Positions 26,012 through 35,040 of a stretch of 64,000 bases of DNA are shown here, in pieces. The translations under genes were made by a program, and so were the position numbers. Source of the stretch: Rhizobium lentis. GTDB lineage: Bacteria; Pseudomonadota; Alphaproteobacteria; Rhizobiales; Rhizobiaceae. The stretch spans positions 186,001 to 250,000 of the forward strand of contig NZ_JACHBD010000008.1 of NCBI RefSeq assembly GCF_014200175.1, in the 5' to 3' direction. Position 1 is the first letter of the stretch. Each line of letters starts with the position of its first letter. The notes under the pieces are model-generated. The model had not been told where the DNA came from. It saw only the letters and a program-made list of their open reading frames with translations, and searched no databases.

Positions 26012-26665
26012 ATGACCGAACCGGAAAACCGCTGCCGTCTTGTGCTCATCGCCCCCGATATCGCCGATGCCGATGAACAGGCAAAGATCGTTGCCGACGC
26101 ACTGAAAGGCGGCGATGTCGCCTCGGTGATCGTGCCGCAATACGGGCTCGACGACGGCGCCTTTCAAAAACATGCCGAAAAGCTGGTGCCTGTCATTCAG
26201 GACGCCGGCGCGGCGGCGCTGATTGCGGGCGACAGTCGCGTGGCGGGACGGGCGAAGGCCGATGGCCTGCATCTTTCCGCCAATGCCGAGGCGCTTTCGG
26301 AGGCGATCGACAAACATGCGCCAAAGCTGATCGTCGGCGGCGGCAATGCGGCCGACCGCCACACGGCGCTGGAGATCGGCGAAGTCCGGCCGGACTATAT
26401 TTTCTTCGGCAAGCTCGATGGCGACATCAAGCCGGAGGCCCATCCGAAGAACCTTGCGCTCGGCGAATGGTGGGCTTCGATGATCGAAATCCCCTGCATC
26501 GTCATGGGCGGCACCGATCCAGCCTCGGCGCTCGCCGTTGCCGAAACCGGAGCGGAGTTCGTGGCGCTGCGGCTGGCGGTCTTCGGCGAGCCCGCTCGGG
26601 CGCCATCCGTCATTGCCGAAATCAACGCGCTGCTTGACGAAAAAGCGCCACGGTTTGAGGATTGA
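26012..26665 (+). CDS. ThiE-like thiamine-phosphate synthase family protein
   Basis: A 217-residue TIM-barrel protein: RLVLIAPDIADADEQAKIVA, AAALIAGDSRVAGRAKADGLHL, KLIVGGGNAADRHTALEIGE, DYIFFGKL and IPCIVMGGTDPASALAVAETGAEFVAL. The order of strands and the G-rich phosphate loops match ThiE, but the canonical pyrophosphate-binding QVRxK start is absent, replaced by VLIAPD. It may be a divergent paralogue rather than the main thiamine-phosphate synthase. ATG 26012 follows GGAAAGACC. It is followed 10 bases later by a Sel1-repeat gene on the same strand. Confidence 0.78.
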   Translation: MTEPENRCRLVLIAPDIADADEQAKIVADALKGGDVASVIVPQYGLDDGAFQKHAEKLVPVIQDAGAAALIAGDSRVAGRAKADGLHLSANAEALSEAIDKHAPKLIVGGGNAADRHTALEIGEVRPDYIFFGKLDGDIKPEAHPKNLALGEWWASMIEIPCIVMGGTDPASALAVAETGAEFVALRLAVFGEPARAPSVIAEINALLDEKAPRFED

Positions 26666-26675
26666 AATCGCGCTC

Positions 26676-27758
26676 ATGCCGATCCCGCCCGCCCGCCACT
26701 TGAAATATCTGCTCGCCAGCATCGCCGTTCTGCTTGCAGCCGGGCCGGATGTCGCCCTGGCGCAGGCAGCCAACAGCGTCATCAGCCAGCCGGTCCCGGC
26801 GCCGGCTTCGACCTTTCGCACCGACCGACCTGCCGGTCCCGGCGTGCGACCCTCCGATGGCGTCGGGGTTTTCGACCGGATGGGCGCGAAACTGCCGGAC
26901 CTGCCGCCGGAGAAGGACTACAAGGGACCGATCGACGAGGCTTACGGCGCTTACCAGCGCGGTTATTACCTGACAGCGATGGACAAGGCGCTGCCGCGCG
27001 CCCAACTCGGAGATCCGGCGGCGCAGACGCTGATCGGCGAAATCCTCTCACAGGGTCTCGGCGTCAAGAAGGACGTGAAGAACGCGGCCTTCTGGTATGG
27101 CAAGGCGGCCGAAGGCGGCGATCCGGCGGCAATGTTCAAATATGCGTTGATGCTGATGGAAGGCGAAGGCGTGCCGCGCGACAAGGTCAAGGCCGACGAC
27201 TACATGCGCAAGGCGGCCGAGGCGGGCAACCCTTCGGCCGAATTCAACTGGGCGCAAATCCTCGTGGCCGACAATCCGGGCGAGAAGGGACTGAAGCTGG
27301 CGCTGCCATTCTATGAGAAATCGGCCGAGCAGGGCATTGCCGATTCGCAATATGCGGTGGCGCAGCTTTACGCGACGCTGAAAGATCTGCCGGAAGAAAA
27401 GAAGCGCCTCGCCCGCGAGTGGATGGCGCGCGCGGCGCGTGCCGGCTTCGACACGGCTCAACTCGATCTCGGCATCTGGCTCGTCAACGGCGTCGGCGGC
27501 CCGAAGGATTATGTCAAAGGTTTCGAATGGCTGAAACTTGCCGCCAATGGCGGCAATGTTGCGGCGCAAAACAAGCTCGCCCACCTCTATGTCAATGCCA
27601 TCGGCACGCCGCCCAATCCGGTCGAGGCGGCGAAATGGTACGTGCTGTCGCGCCGCGCCGGGCTTGCCGATCCGGCGCTCGAGGATTTTTATCTAGGCAT
27701 CGAGGACGACCAGCAGAAGGCGGCGATCGAGGCCGCCAACAAGTTTCGGCGGCGATAG
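26676..27758 (+). CDS. Secreted Sel1-repeat protein
   Basis: A 360-residue protein with a signal peptide (YLLASIAVLLAAGPDVALAQA) and a Pro-rich linker. At least six Sel1-type TPR units follow from about residue 95, for example GDPAAQTLIGEILSQGLGVKKD, NAAFWYGKAAEGGDPAAMFK and GNVAAQNKLAHLYVNAIGTPPN. It is likely a periplasmic scaffold or regulator; ExoR of Sinorhizobium is a Sel1 protein, but I see no special similarity. It is cotranscribed with the ThiE-like gene and convergent with the MCP-like gene, 23 bases away. Confidence 0.85.
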   Translation: MPIPPARHLKYLLASIAVLLAAGPDVALAQAANSVISQPVPAPASTFRTDRPAGPGVRPSDGVGVFDRMGAKLPDLPPEKDYKGPIDEAYGAYQRGYYLTAMDKALPRAQLGDPAAQTLIGEILSQGLGVKKDVKNAAFWYGKAAEGGDPAAMFKYALMLMEGEGVPRDKVKADDYMRKAAEAGNPSAEFNWAQILVADNPGEKGLKLALPFYEKSAEQGIADSQYAVAQLYATLKDLPEEKKRLAREWMARAARAGFDTAQLDLGIWLVNGVGGPKDYVKGFEWLKLAANGGNVAAQNKLAHLYVNAIGTPPNPVEAAKWYVLSRRAGLADPALEDFYLGIEDDQQKAAIEAANKFRRR

Positions 27759-27781
27759 TCGGAGCGTCGCCGGGGGCGGTT

Positions 27782-29545
27782 TCAAAAAAGTGCGTCGGCG
27801 AAAAGATCCTCGTCGTTTTCCGCTCTAACGGTTTCGGCGGGGGCAGGGGTGGTGTCCTCGGTCGCCGGAATGATGTCGCGATGAATGTTGCGCTCCTGGA
27901 CCATAGTATAAAGCTTGAAGATCTTCCGGTCGAGCGGCGCGATCGTCTCCGCGAGATCAGAGATATCGGCGAGATCGGCGCCGGCGACGCCTTCCAACAC
28001 ATCGGCGCAACGAGCAAGGACATCGCCAAGTTCATGCTGGAAATCGAGTTTGCCGATCAGCTGGCCGATTTTGGTGGCGACCTCGTGACCGTTCTCGGCA
28101 AGTGTTTTCAGTTCGTTTTCCATCAGGTTGGCTGCGGAGCGGATATTGCCGACGGCCGATGTCAGGCTTTCTCCCAAGCCGCCGGCTTCTGTGGCGGCCG
28201 CTGGGGCGACACGTCCGGCTGCGGCTTCGAGCGCCGGCAGTCCGTTAACGATGGCGTCAGCGGAATCGTCAAGCTTTCCGGCAAAGATGCGCAGCTCGGC
28301 GGTGACGACGTTGATTGACCTACCTTCCTCGCCGAGGCGGCTGCAGCGCAGATTGGTATTCAAAGCCATGTAATGAATATCGGTCTTGACGGTGCGGATA
28401 TTGGCGATCGCTTCGGAAAGCTTGGCGGCCGTGCCGATCGTCGATTCGCTCACCTGGTCGGCCTGCCGGCTTGCTGTGTCGACCTGCTTGACGATTTCGT
28501 GGGCGGCCGAAACGCTGGATTCCAGGGCGCGCATGAAGTTGCCGCCGTTCTCCCCGCTCATCTGGTCCCGCAGTTTTAGAATTTCGCGCATATCGTGATC
28601 GAAGCTCGCGATCGTCTTGACGACGTTCTCGGAGTCCCGCTGGAAATTAACGCATATGTCGCTCATTTGCGTCGCTGTCAGATGATGGACGACGTTCTGA
28701 AGGCGTTGGCGTGCGCCAGCGTCGAGCTTCGCGCCGTCTCCGCCGGCAAAAAACTCCTCAAGCAGCGAAAAGGTCGCCTGCACATGCTCGATGCGCTGGC
28801 GGGTGATGTCGCCGATCTGCAGGGCGGACAGCGTCGAGGCGACCTTGCTCTGGACCCCACGTGCGATCGCGCCAACCTCGCGGGCAATGACGCCGAGATC
28901 CTTGCGGTGTTCGGTGATTTTGGCGGCATCGTCACGCAAGGCTCCGGCAACGGCCGGTACGGTATCGGCGTAGCCCTTGGAAACGCTGGCGCCGAAGGCG
29001 GCGGCAAGCTTGACCTCTTTCTCAAGGCTGTCGAGATGCGCGGCGAAAAGGTTGACCTCGTCGGTGCCGGAATAGATCCTCTCCAGGATCTCCTGCGCGA
29101 AGCCGGCGAATTCGGCAAGGCCAGCGCCGGTGATCTTTACGGTCACGGCAAAGGTTCTGAGATAACGCATCGTCTCTTGCATGTCGGCGACGTGCTTGCG
29201 CAGTTCCCTGCCGGTTTGCGCCAGCAAGATGAGCGCCTGCTGGCGTTTTTCTTCGCTGACCGGCAATGCAGTCAGGCCTTCCACCGTGGCACGAAGATCG
29301 GCGCTGGTGTCGCTCGCCTCATTGTTGTCGAGTGCCTTGGCGACACTTTCGAGCGAATTCAGCAGGCGATTAAGGACAGCCATCACCGACAGCAGGACCG
29401 AGCCGCCCTCGAGAAAACGCTCCTCGACTTGGCTGCGGGCAGATTCCAGGATCTGGGTGATCCCCCGCCCCGATCTGTAGGCTGCAGCGTCAGATGATAC
29501 CAGAGCGTGTGCCACATTTATACCTTTTTTAAAAACGCAGGCCAT
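27782..29545 (-). CDS. Soluble MCP-like chemotaxis-associated protein with divergent hairpin tip
   Basis: A 587-residue, largely helical protein without membrane segments. Around residues 385-430 the sequence VKTDIHYMALNTNLRCSRLG, then EEGRSINVVTAELRIFAG, is recognisably a diverged version of the MCP tip (canonical QTDLLALNAAVEAARAGEHG, KGFAVVASEVRKLAE), with the CheA/CheW contact residues largely replaced. Long heptad-like regions flank it. The acidic C-terminus ends NDEDLFADALF. It is divergent from the STAS-che operon and probably part of the same array or its regulation. ATG 29545 is used; GTG 29515, after AAAGGT, is a credible shorter start. Function is not established. Confidence 0.75.
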   Translation of the reverse strand: MACVFKKGINVAHALVSSDAAAYRSGRGITQILESARSQVEERFLEGGSVLLSVMAVLNRLLNSLESVAKALDNNEASDTSADLRATVEGLTALPVSEEKRQQALILLAQTGRELRKHVADMQETMRYLRTFAVTVKITGAGLAEFAGFAQEILERIYSGTDEVNLFAAHLDSLEKEVKLAAAFGASVSKGYADTVPAVAGALRDDAAKITEHRKDLGVIAREVGAIARGVQSKVASTLSALQIGDITRQRIEHVQATFSLLEEFFAGGDGAKLDAGARQRLQNVVHHLTATQMSDICVNFQRDSENVVKTIASFDHDMREILKLRDQMSGENGGNFMRALESSVSAAHEIVKQVDTASRQADQVSESTIGTAAKLSEAIANIRTVKTDIHYMALNTNLRCSRLGEEGRSINVVTAELRIFAGKLDDSADAIVNGLPALEAAAGRVAPAAATEAGGLGESLTSAVGNIRSAANLMENELKTLAENGHEVATKIGQLIGKLDFQHELGDVLARCADVLEGVAGADLADISDLAETIAPLDRKIFKLYTMVQERNIHRDIIPATEDTTPAPAETVRAENDEDLFADALF

Positions 29546-29850
29546 TAGACTCTATTTTTACGGGCAGAATGGAAATGCCAGGTAAACACGTCCAGACTCG
29601 CCTGCGTTGTGATTAATGAAAGGTGTGAATGAGGGTTGGTACAGTCCTCAGCGAAAAGAGATCAATAAGGGTATGTTTTCACTTTGTTATTTTCTAGGTT
29701 TCTAGACATATACAACTTATCCTGGATGAGAATTAGGAGTCGCGGTATGCGCTATACGACAGTTTTATACAACCGCTGTTTACGCTGCATTAACGCTGTC
29801 GTGAGAGTCCTCTTAGGGTAGCAAGTATTTCTCGGGCCCAGGAGGCTGCA
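29546..29850. promoter_or_regulatory. AT-rich divergent control region of the chemosensory cluster
   Basis: These 305 bases between the MCP-like gene (minus) and the STAS-che operon (plus) are clearly AT-richer than the surroundings, especially 29665-29800. They must hold promoters for both directions. I see no reliable -35/-10 pair, hairpin or ORF. The last bases (CCCAGGAGGCTGCA) are the ribosome-binding site of the STAS gene. Confidence 0.6.
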
Positions 29851-30180
29851 TTGGATACTCAGAGACAATATTGTGAATCTATAGGTTTGCCGGACGCGCT
29901 AAACATTCGCAGCATGTCTGAATTACATTCCAAGCTTAGTGAAGCATTTCGTAGTAAGGATGAAATTTTTCTCAGCATCCCCGCTGGGGCCGAAGCTGAC
30001 CTGAGTTTCATCCAACTTATTGAGGCGGCGCGTCGCCAAGCAAAATCTGATGGAAAGACGTTCAATCTTTCTTCTCCCGCCAGCGGCAATGTTCTGAAGG
30101 TGCTTAAGCGCGCCGGTTTCATCGAATCCTTCGATCAAGAGGACTTAAAGTTCTGGTTGCATAAAGAGGTGACGTTATGA
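29851..30180 (+). CDS. STAS-domain protein, first gene of the che operon
   Basis: A 109-residue single STAS domain: alternating strands and helices with FLSIPAGAEADLSFIQLIEAARRQAKS and VLKVLKRAGFIESF. The position that is phosphorylated in SpoIIAA-type anti-sigma-factor antagonists appears as DLSFI, with Ser in place. The start is TTG, after a strong AGGAGG. Its TGA overlaps the cheY ATG by 4 bases. STAS proteins at the head of chemosensory operons are known but poorly understood. The gene is compositionally odd: 29881-30060 counts to 87 G+C of 180 (48%), well below the adjacent che genes. Confidence 0.82.
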   Translation: MDTQRQYCESIGLPDALNIRSMSELHSKLSEAFRSKDEIFLSIPAGAEADLSFIQLIEAARRQAKSDGKTFNLSSPASGNVLKVLKRAGFIESFDQEDLKFWLHKEVTL

Positions 30181-30545
30181 GTGCCAACATCCTGACGGTA
30201 GACGATTCCGCCAGCATCCGCCTGACCACAAAAGTCACGCTGACCAATGCCGGCTACAGCGTCACCGAAGCGGTCAACGGGGCGGAAGGCCTCACGGCAG
30301 CCAAGGGCAGCAGCTTCGATCTGATCGTGACCGATCTCAACATGCCCGTCATGGACGGGCTGACGATGATCGAGGAGCTGCGCAAGCTGCCGGCGCAGGC
30401 AGGCGTCCCGATTATCTTTCTGACGACGGAATCGGACGCCGATCTCAAGGCCCGCGCCAAGGCCGCCGGTGCCACCGGCTGGCTGACAAAGCCATTCGAC
30501 CCGGAGAATCTCGTAAAGATCGTCAAGAAGGTCTTAGGAAGATGA
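30177..30545 (+). CDS. cheY: CheY-type response regulator
   Basis: A 122-residue single receiver domain. Acidic residues Asp9 and Asp10 (TVDDSAS), phosphoacceptor Asp53 (VTDLNMPVMDG), Thr in FLTTES and Lys in LTKPFDP are all present. It is expected to be phosphorylated by the CheA encoded next to it; its target may be the flagellar motor or another output. It overlaps both neighbours by ATGA (30177-30180 and 30542-30545), so STAS, CheY and CheA are translated as a coupled unit. Confidence 0.93.
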   Translation: MSANILTVDDSASIRLTTKVTLTNAGYSVTEAVNGAEGLTAAKGSSFDLIVTDLNMPVMDGLTMIEELRKLPAQAGVPIIFLTTESDADLKARAKAAGATGWLTKPFDPENLVKIVKKVLGR

Positions 30546-32593
30546 GCACGCTCGATCCCGTTGCCGTATTCCGCATGGAGGCTGCCGAATGCCTCGAAGC
30601 GATCGAGGCCGGTCTTCTCGACCTCACTCACCAACTCGACAATAAGGATCTCGTCGACGCGGTATTCCGCGGGCTTCACACGCTTAAGGGATCGGGCGCG
30701 ATGTTCGGTTTCGAGGCGCTTGCCGCCTTCACCCATCATTGCGAAACCGCCTTCGACCGCGTCCGAAAGGGCGAGGTCGCGGCGACCAGCGAACTCGTCG
30801 CCGCCGTTCTCGCTGCCCAGGACCATATGCGTGCCCTCGTGGACCAGCCCGACGCCGATCACGGTGACACTGGGCATAAGCTTCTGACACAGCTGCAGGC
30901 TGCGGTCGGCGCCAAGGCTGCCGCGCCTGCCACAGCGACAGCCGCCGTTGCAGCGCCCGTGCAAGAGGCGTCGGCGAAGAAGACGAAGAACGGCTGGCGC
31001 ATCCGCTTCAGCCTGCCGGCCAATTCGATGGCCAACGGCACCAATCCGCTCGGTCTGCTGGACGAACTGCGCGATCTCGGCGAATCCACCGTGCGCGCCG
31101 ACACTTCGGCCATTCCGCCCCTCGACGAGCTCACTCCGACGGAACTCTACATTTCCTGGGATGTGACGCTGATGAGCGAGCAGGACCGTTCGGCGATCGA
31201 CGACGTTTTCATCTTCGTGCTCGACGACATGGAACTGAGCGTTGAGGAGATCGACGGCGCGGCAGCGGCAATGGCTGCTCCGGTCGAGGCAAAGCCGGCG
31301 CCTGCCGCTGCCGCCTCAGTATCGTCACTGCCTGTCCCGGCGGTCGCCGTGCAGGAATTTCGTCCCGTCGAAGCGGTCCCCGTCAAGCGTGAGGCGCCAG
31401 CAGCCAGCCAGGCGAAGGCTGCCGAAAACGTGCGCGTCCCGGCAGAGCGCTTGGACGAACTGATGGACCGCGTCGGTGAGCTCGTCATCGCGCAATCGCG
31501 GCTCAGTCAGCTCGCCAGCGCCAGCACCGATATTGCATTGCGCTCCGTCTCAGAAGAAATCGAACGTCTGTCCGGCGAATTGCGCGACACGATGATGGTG
31601 CTGCGGATGGTGCCGGTCGCAACCCTCTTCTCCCGCTTTCGCCGTCTTGTCCACGACCTTGCCCGCGAGACGGGCAAGGTGATCGAGCTGGTGACGGAAG
31701 GCGAGACGACCGAGGTCGACAAGACGGTGATCGAGCGGCTGGCCGATCCGCTGGTGCATCTGGTGCGCAACTCGATTGATCATGGCCTTGAAACGCCAGC
31801 CGATCGATTGGCCGCCGGCAAGACCGAAGCCGGCACAGTGACGCTCTCTGCCCGCCAGGCCGGCGGCGAAGTGATCATCTCGATCAAGGACGACGGCCGC
31901 GGCATCAATCGTGAACGGGTCCGCGCCAAGGCGGAATCCTCCGGCCTGATTCAGCCCGGACAGCCGCTTTCGGACTCAGAGCTGCTGCAACTGATCTTCG
32001 CCCCCGGCTTTTCGACGGCGGCGGCGATCACCAATCTCTCCGGTCGCGGCGTCGGCATGGACGTGGTCAAGAAGACCGTCGAAGCGCTGCGCGGTGCGAT
32101 CGAAATCGTCAGCGTGCCGGGACAGGGTTCGGAAGTGTCACTGCGCATTCCACTGACGCTCGCCATCATCGACGGATTGCTGGTGCGTGTCGGCTCCGGC
32201 CGCTACGTCATCCCGCTCTCGGCCGTTGAGGAATGCCTCGAATTGTCGCTCGAGGAGGATCTGCGCTCGCGTGGTCGCAGCTTCATTTCGCTGCGCGACA
32301 GCCTGGTGCCGTTCTTGCGCCTGCGCGATCTCTTCCGCACCGGCACGAAACCCGACGTGCATCAGAAGGTCGTCGTCATCTCGACCGGCACGGAGCGCGT
32401 CGGCCTCGTCGTCGACCAGATCATCGGCGATCACCAGACGGTCATCAAGTCGATGTCGAAACTGCACAACGACGTGGCGACCTTCTCCGGCGCCACCATT
32501 CTAGGCGACGGCAGCGTCGCCCTCATTCTCGACGTCGGGCACCTGGTTGCCGCGGGTCAGCAACAGGAGGCGCAATTGCGGGTAGCAGGATGA
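30542..32593 (+). CDS. cheA: Chemotaxis histidine kinase CheA
   Basis: A 683-residue kinase. The Hpt domain (1-105) has phosphorylatable His46 in GLHTLKGSGAMFGFE. A variable region follows, with a segment (about 155-240) that may bind regulators, and a Pro/Ala-rich linker. The dimerisation domain P3 begins VRVPAERLDELMDRVGELVI. The ATPase domain carries the N box HLVRNSIDHGLE, G1 DDGRGI and G2 GRGVGMDVV. A CheW-like P5 domain ends the protein. All catalytic boxes are intact. It is coupled to cheY before and cheW after by ATGA overlaps. Confidence 0.97.
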   Translation: MSTLDPVAVFRMEAAECLEAIEAGLLDLTHQLDNKDLVDAVFRGLHTLKGSGAMFGFEALAAFTHHCETAFDRVRKGEVAATSELVAAVLAAQDHMRALVDQPDADHGDTGHKLLTQLQAAVGAKAAAPATATAAVAAPVQEASAKKTKNGWRIRFSLPANSMANGTNPLGLLDELRDLGESTVRADTSAIPPLDELTPTELYISWDVTLMSEQDRSAIDDVFIFVLDDMELSVEEIDGAAAAMAAPVEAKPAPAAAASVSSLPVPAVAVQEFRPVEAVPVKREAPAASQAKAAENVRVPAERLDELMDRVGELVIAQSRLSQLASASTDIALRSVSEEIERLSGELRDTMMVLRMVPVATLFSRFRRLVHDLARETGKVIELVTEGETTEVDKTVIERLADPLVHLVRNSIDHGLETPADRLAAGKTEAGTVTLSARQAGGEVIISIKDDGRGINRERVRAKAESSGLIQPGQPLSDSELLQLIFAPGFSTAAAITNLSGRGVGMDVVKKTVEALRGAIEIVSVPGQGSEVSLRIPLTLAIIDGLLVRVGSGRYVIPLSAVEECLELSLEEDLRSRGRSFISLRDSLVPFLRLRDLFRTGTKPDVHQKVVVISTGTERVGLVVDQIIGDHQTVIKSMSKLHNDVATFSGATILGDGSVALILDVGHLVAAGQQQEAQLRVAG

Positions 32594-33099
32594 GTGCAGC
32601 AGCAACAGCCGAACGTTTCGACAATCATTGGAGCTATGCCGAGGAAGTCGAGGTTCTGACTTTCGATCTCAACGGCGAAACTTTCGCGCTGGAGGCGGCC
32701 ATCGTCCAGGAAATCCTGGATCTGCTTCCGGAGACGGCGGTGCCGGGCAGCCAGCCCTTCGTCGCCAGCGTCATCAACTTCCGCGGCAAGGTCATTCCGC
32801 TCGCCGACCTGCGTCTCGCCTTCGGGATGGATGCGGCGGAGGCGACGATCGACAGCCGCTTCATCGTCATCGAAATCGATCTGCAGGGCGAGCCGACGCT
32901 CGTCGGCCTCAGAACCGATAAGGTGAACGAGGTAACGACGCTCGCAAAGACCGCGAGCGAGGCGCCTCCGAGCGTCGGCATGCGCTGGCGCGCCGACTAC
33001 ATCAACTGCCTGGTGAAGAGGGATGGAGAGTTCATCATTCTCCCTAATCTGCAGGCGATTTTTTCATCGCGACATGACGCGGCGGGGGCCGTCAATTGA
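32590..33099 (+). CDS. cheW: CheW adaptor, copy 1
   Basis: A 169-residue CheW domain protein: VEVLTFDLNGETFALEAAIVQEIL, VASVINFRGKVIPLADLRLAFGM and FIVIEIDLQGEPTLVGLRTDKVNEV. The residues of the SH3-like subdomains that join CheA P5 to receptors are present. The start overlaps the cheA stop (ATGA). A second CheW lies 3.8 kb downstream, so the array may use two adaptors with different receptor preference. Confidence 0.95.
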   Translation: MSAAATAERFDNHWSYAEEVEVLTFDLNGETFALEAAIVQEILDLLPETAVPGSQPFVASVINFRGKVIPLADLRLAFGMDAAEATIDSRFIVIEIDLQGEPTLVGLRTDKVNEVTTLAKTASEAPPSVGMRWRADYINCLVKRDGEFIILPNLQAIFSSRHDAAGAVN

Positions 33100-33130
33100 C
33101 GGCAGATAAATCCAAGAGGGGTTTGGGACG

Positions 33131-34819
33131 ATGAGACTGACAATCAAGACGAAGCTGGTGACGGCGTTCACCTTTATTATTCTCATGTTATTGAGCACTG
33201 CCGCTTATGGCATTTTCAGCCTTGGATCACTGAACGATACGATCGGCAATCTTCTTGCCGGCCCGGCAGCCCGCCTCGACCTTGCGCAGCAGATCAACAT
33301 CGCGCAGCTCGAAGCCATCCGCCAACAGAAGAACCTGCTCACCGCCCGCACTCCAGAAGAAAGTGCCCGTGCGACCGACAAGGGCAACGCGGCTCGCAAG
33401 GATTTCAGCGATGCCTTCAACCAGGTTCTGGCGCTTGCCACGGAAGAAGGCAAGGCGCGTTGGGCGCGTATTGCCGAGCTTTCCAAGGCCTTCAACGCAG
33501 CCGACGACCAGATCCGCGACTATCTGAAAGCCGGCAATGCGGACGGTGCCAACACTATCTCCATCACGACGGCGCGTGCCGCCGCCAACGATATCGACTC
33601 GACACTCGCCGAAATTCTGGCGCTTGAGAAGCAGCGCATGAAGACCGCCGACGCCGATGCCGACGCGCAGTATGCGACGACACGCACGACGATGATCGCC
33701 GTCGCTGCCGTGGCACTGCTGATTGCCGCGATTACGGCCTTCTGGATCGCCAGCACGATCAGCAAAGGCCTCGGCCGCGCCAACACCGTGGTTCGCGAAG
33801 TGTCCGAAGGCGACCTGACGAAAATGGCCGATATCACCAGCCATGACGAAATCGGCGAGCTGCTGGGCAATGTCAACATCATGATCGAACGACTGCGGGG
33901 CGTCGTCGCCGATGCGATCTCGGCTGCCGAGAACGTCTCGTCCGGCAGCCAGGAGCTTTCGGCAAGCTCCGAACAGGTGTCGCAGGGCGCCACAGAACAG
34001 GCCGCGTCCGCCGAGGAGGCCTCCGCTTCGATGGAGCAGATGGCCGCCAACATCAAGCAGAATGCCGACAACGCCGCCCAGACCGAAAAGATCGCCCGCC
34101 AGTCAGCCAGGGATGCTGAAGCCAGCGGCGAAGCGGTAACGCGCGCTGTCGACGCTATGCGCACGATCGCCCAGAAGATCGGCATCGTGCAGGAAATCGC
34201 CCGTCAGACCGATCTGCTGGCCCTCAATGCCGCCGTCGAAGCAGCACGCGCCGGCGAACACGGCAAGGGTTTTGCGGTGGTCGCCTCGGAAGTGCGCAAG
34301 CTTGCCGAACGCAGCCAGTCGGCGGCAGCCGAAATCAGCTCGATGTCGAGCGATACCGTCAAGGCCGCCGCTGATGCCGGCGAGATGCTCGGCCGCCTGG
34401 TGCCCGACATCCGCAAGACGGCGGAACTGGTTTCCGAGATCAGCGCCGCCTGCCGCGAGCAGGATATCGGTGCGGCTCAGATCAACGAAGCGATCCAGCA
34501 GCTCGACAAGGTAACGCAGCAGAACGCCGGCGCCTCGGAGCAGATGTCGGCAACTTCCGAAGAGCTCGCCTCCCAGGCGGAAGAACTGCAGACCTCGATC
34601 GCCTTCTTCAAGGTCGATATGGCGGGTGGGCGCCGCGATCGCACACCGGCCGCCAAGCTGACGGTGCGCAGCCCGGCTCCTGCCGCCCGCAAGCCGGCGA
34701 CAAAGAAGTCGGCCGCCAACAGCGTTGCCGGCCAGCAGGCCCGCGTGAAGGGCTTTGCGCTCGACATGTCGATGGGCGGCCCTGACGCCGGCGACGACGA
34801 TTTCAGGGAGAGCGCATGA
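33131..34819 (+). CDS. Methyl-accepting chemotaxis protein, copy 1
   Basis: A 562-residue transmembrane receptor: first membrane helix about residues 9-32, a four-helix-bundle-like periplasmic domain of about 155 residues, second membrane helix (MIAVAAVALLIAAITAFWIA), one HAMP domain, then the cytoplasmic hairpin with tip IARQTDLLALNAAVEAARAG. The C-terminus ends in a Pro/Lys-rich linker and a short tail AGQQARVKGFALDMSMGGPD that is shared with the next MCP; no CheR-docking pentapeptide (xWxxF) is seen. ATG 33131 follows AAGAGGGGTTTGGG. Ligand is unknown. Confidence 0.95.
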   Translation: MRLTIKTKLVTAFTFIILMLLSTAAYGIFSLGSLNDTIGNLLAGPAARLDLAQQINIAQLEAIRQQKNLLTARTPEESARATDKGNAARKDFSDAFNQVLALATEEGKARWARIAELSKAFNAADDQIRDYLKAGNADGANTISITTARAAANDIDSTLAEILALEKQRMKTADADADAQYATTRTTMIAVAAVALLIAAITAFWIASTISKGLGRANTVVREVSEGDLTKMADITSHDEIGELLGNVNIMIERLRGVVADAISAAENVSSGSQELSASSEQVSQGATEQAASAEEASASMEQMAANIKQNADNAAQTEKIARQSARDAEASGEAVTRAVDAMRTIAQKIGIVQEIARQTDLLALNAAVEAARAGEHGKGFAVVASEVRKLAERSQSAAAEISSMSSDTVKAAADAGEMLGRLVPDIRKTAELVSEISAACREQDIGAAQINEAIQQLDKVTQQNAGASEQMSATSEELASQAEELQTSIAFFKVDMAGGRRDRTPAAKLTVRSPAPAARKPATKKSAANSVAGQQARVKGFALDMSMGGPDAGDDDFRESA

Positions 34820-35040
34820 CGCTTCCCTGGGAATAGCGCATGACGTTCCCCAGGGATGGCGTGCTTTCCCTCGCAACTGTCGTGGGCCAGCCAGCACGGC
34901 CCGCGACGCATAACTCCGCCGCTCGAGGGCGGTGGACGCCAATTCCTTTTACCTGCTTTTCGCCTGCCGGAATTTCTTTGCTGCATGACGCCGCGCGCCC
35001 GGTCCACATTGTTCCTTCGCTCTCAGAGAGGGATATTGAG

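Noticed and set aside
25904..26821. N-terminal extension of the TauE-like permease
   Set aside because: The open minus-strand frame continues, but it lies opposite the ThiE-like and Sel1 genes and lacks membrane segments; ATG 25903 has a good ribosome-binding site.
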